Source: Phormidesmis sp. RL_2_1 (GTDB lineage Bacteria; Cyanobacteriota; Cyanobacteriia; Phormidesmidales; Phormidesmidaceae). From it: a stretch of DNA of 32,699 bases. Of this stretch, positions 32,037-32,699 are shown piece by piece. The stretch's first letter is position 1. Each line of letters starts with the position of its first letter. The position numbers and the translations under genes are program-made. The stretch lies in contig JAAUPS010000026.1 of the NCBI GenBank assembly GCA_012033015.1, forward strand, positions 1-32,699, read 5' to 3'. Under the pieces are notes generated by a model. That model was not told the origin of the DNA. It saw only the letters and a list, made by a program, of their open reading frames with translations, and did not search any database.

Positions 32037-32166
32037 TATAGCATGTGCCGGATGCATAACGCCGACAGCGAGACTACGCCAACGGATACACGCGCGTCGC
32101 TTGGCCCATTGTCCCCTAGTGGTTTCAGCCAGTATGCTGGACCTCAGCCAAGCGAACAATGCTATA
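32037..32166. repeat. 130-bp dispersed repeat with inverted ends, copy 2
   Basis: The ends form an 8-bp perfect inverted repeat (TATAGCAT ... ATGCTATA). It aligns without gaps to 7318-7447. It contains an internal 9-bp perfect stem, TCGCTTGGC / GCCAAGCGA, where copy 1 keeps pairing through a wobble, and CCAG-TATG-CTGG. It starts 40 bp upstream of the murE ATG, so it lies in the murE promoter/leader region. Confidence 0.88.
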
Positions 32167-32271
32167 GATGCCATAGATTTAAAAGCTGTAGGCTGCATCG
32201 AAGAGAGACACTGCAAGCTCATCGGCCCTCCAGCGTCAATCCCCCTCCTCAGCAATCAAATTCACCTGAGA

Positions 32272-32534
32272 TTATGCCTCAAAGGGGCCTATCTGTGTCT
32301 GTATTATTTGCGCCACCTGCTGGGTTGAAGCCCGAGGCGATATCCGTGGCAGCAGCCGTTCTGTAGCTTGGCTCAAATGACAGAGTACAGGCACCTCGTA
32401 CTGGTATTTTGAAACCAAGTTTCGTTTTCAGTAATATTTCGCACCTCCAACTGAAGGGGCAGAGTCTCTAGCTTTTCTTGCAATCCTTCACACAGATGGC
32501 ATCCTGGCTTGCTGTACAAAATAAGCGTTTGCAT
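32272..32534 (-). CDS. Glutaredoxin-like (DUF836 type) protein, frameshifted
   Basis: Small thioredoxin-fold protein absent from simple frame scans because it is split. The ATG at 32534 reads MQTLILYSKPGCHLCEGLQE, with the CHLC redox motif of the DUF836/glutaredoxin-like group. The frame then derails after NETWFQ. Adding one A in the coding-strand run (TTTT at 32407-32410 on the plus strand) restores KYQYEVPVLCHLSQATERLL, with the cis-proline-like VPVL strand, and runs to TAA at 32272. Repaired length is 87 aa, normal for the family. It lies upstream of murE on the same strand with the 130-bp repeat between. Confidence 0.8.
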
Positions 32535-32699
32535 CCAATTTTTGGCTCCTATAAGCCTCTGTCGAGTTAGCTAGGACAATAGTAATCGCTAGAAGCCTGG
32601 ACTAGCAGCGGCTAACTCACCAAGACAGCGGTGAGACCCTGCGTCGCTTGGCGGCGCTAAGGAATGCTCACCAAGATCAAAGCAAGAATGCATCCATTA
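32535..32699. other. Right-edge spacer with inverted repeats
   Basis: No gene is seen up to the window edge. GAGTTAGC (32564-32571) and GCTAACTC (32611-32618) form an 8-bp inverted repeat, and CTCACC / GGTGAG (32616-32635) an adjacent 6-bp hairpin. CTGCGTCGCTTGGC near 32640 recalls the core of the 130-bp repeat but does not align beyond that. Confidence 0.5.

Noticed and set aside
31998-32255. 86-codon N-terminal extension of MurE
   Set aside because: It crosses the repeat element, has no MurE similarity, and the ATG at 31997 gives normal length with a ribosome-binding site.
32535-32699. tRNA or known small RNA at the right edge
   Set aside because: The inverted repeats do not form a cloverleaf, no T-loop consensus is present, and I could not match a known RNA family.

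Overview
The window is a stretch of cyanobacterial chromosome. The evidence is the many HIP1 octamers (GCGATCGC, dozens on both strands), a ClpR/ClpP3 cluster, carotenoid hydroxylase CrtR, a CcaA-type carbonic anhydrase, a CmpR/NdhR-type LysR regulator, DUF4168 and DUF4359 proteins, and a MurE with the meso-diaminopimelate motif. The gene content fits a filamentous or Leptolyngbya-like cyanobacterium, but I cannot place the genus from sequence alone. I found no tRNA, rRNA, transposase, prophage or CRISPR array.

Layout. 1-2.2 kb: dgcA-dgcN pair (minus), linked to D-glutamate / N-acyl-glutamate metabolism. 2.4-3.6 kb: cytoplasmic VWA protein. 4.06-7.2 kb (plus): clpR, a second catalytically dead ClpP paralogue, active clpP3, then a J-domain protein. 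7.3-9.1 kb: a 130-bp dispersed repeat, a small hypothetical gene and a GT4 glycosyltransferase. 9.2-10.6 kb: a membrane protein joining a peptidoglycan-binding domain to HEAT repeats. 10.6-11.6 kb: a 1-kb gene-free, repeat- and hairpin-rich stretch. 11.6-17.3 kb: EamA transporter, sppA, aroH, crtR and pyk. 17.5-21.6 kb: secreted hypothetical, ccaA, obg, DUF4168 and holA. 21.9-22.9 kb: LysR regulator. 23.0-26.7 kb (minus): a three-gene cassette of ATP-grasp-like protein, AstE/aspartoacylase-like deacylase and GshB-like ATP-grasp, the best candidate for an undescribed pathway. 27.0-32.5 kb: DUF4359, a CysQ/SAL1-type phosphatase, a PfkB kinase, rsmI, murE, a second copy of the 130-bp repeat and a glutaredoxin-like gene.

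Two window-wide patterns matter most. First, seven conserved genes (dgcA, sppA, aroH, crtR, obg, the AstE-like deacylase, the glutaredoxin-like gene), and probably ccaA as an eighth, are each broken by a single-base indel in a short homopolymer, while both halves on either side read as good family sequence. This looks like uncorrected assembly error more than gene decay, and it hides the true C-termini. Second, nearly every intergenic spacer holds its own private short tandem duplication (period 9-26 bp, 2-5 copies, a different unit each time). Several run across a stop codon or a ribosome-binding site, and three lie inside coding sequence.
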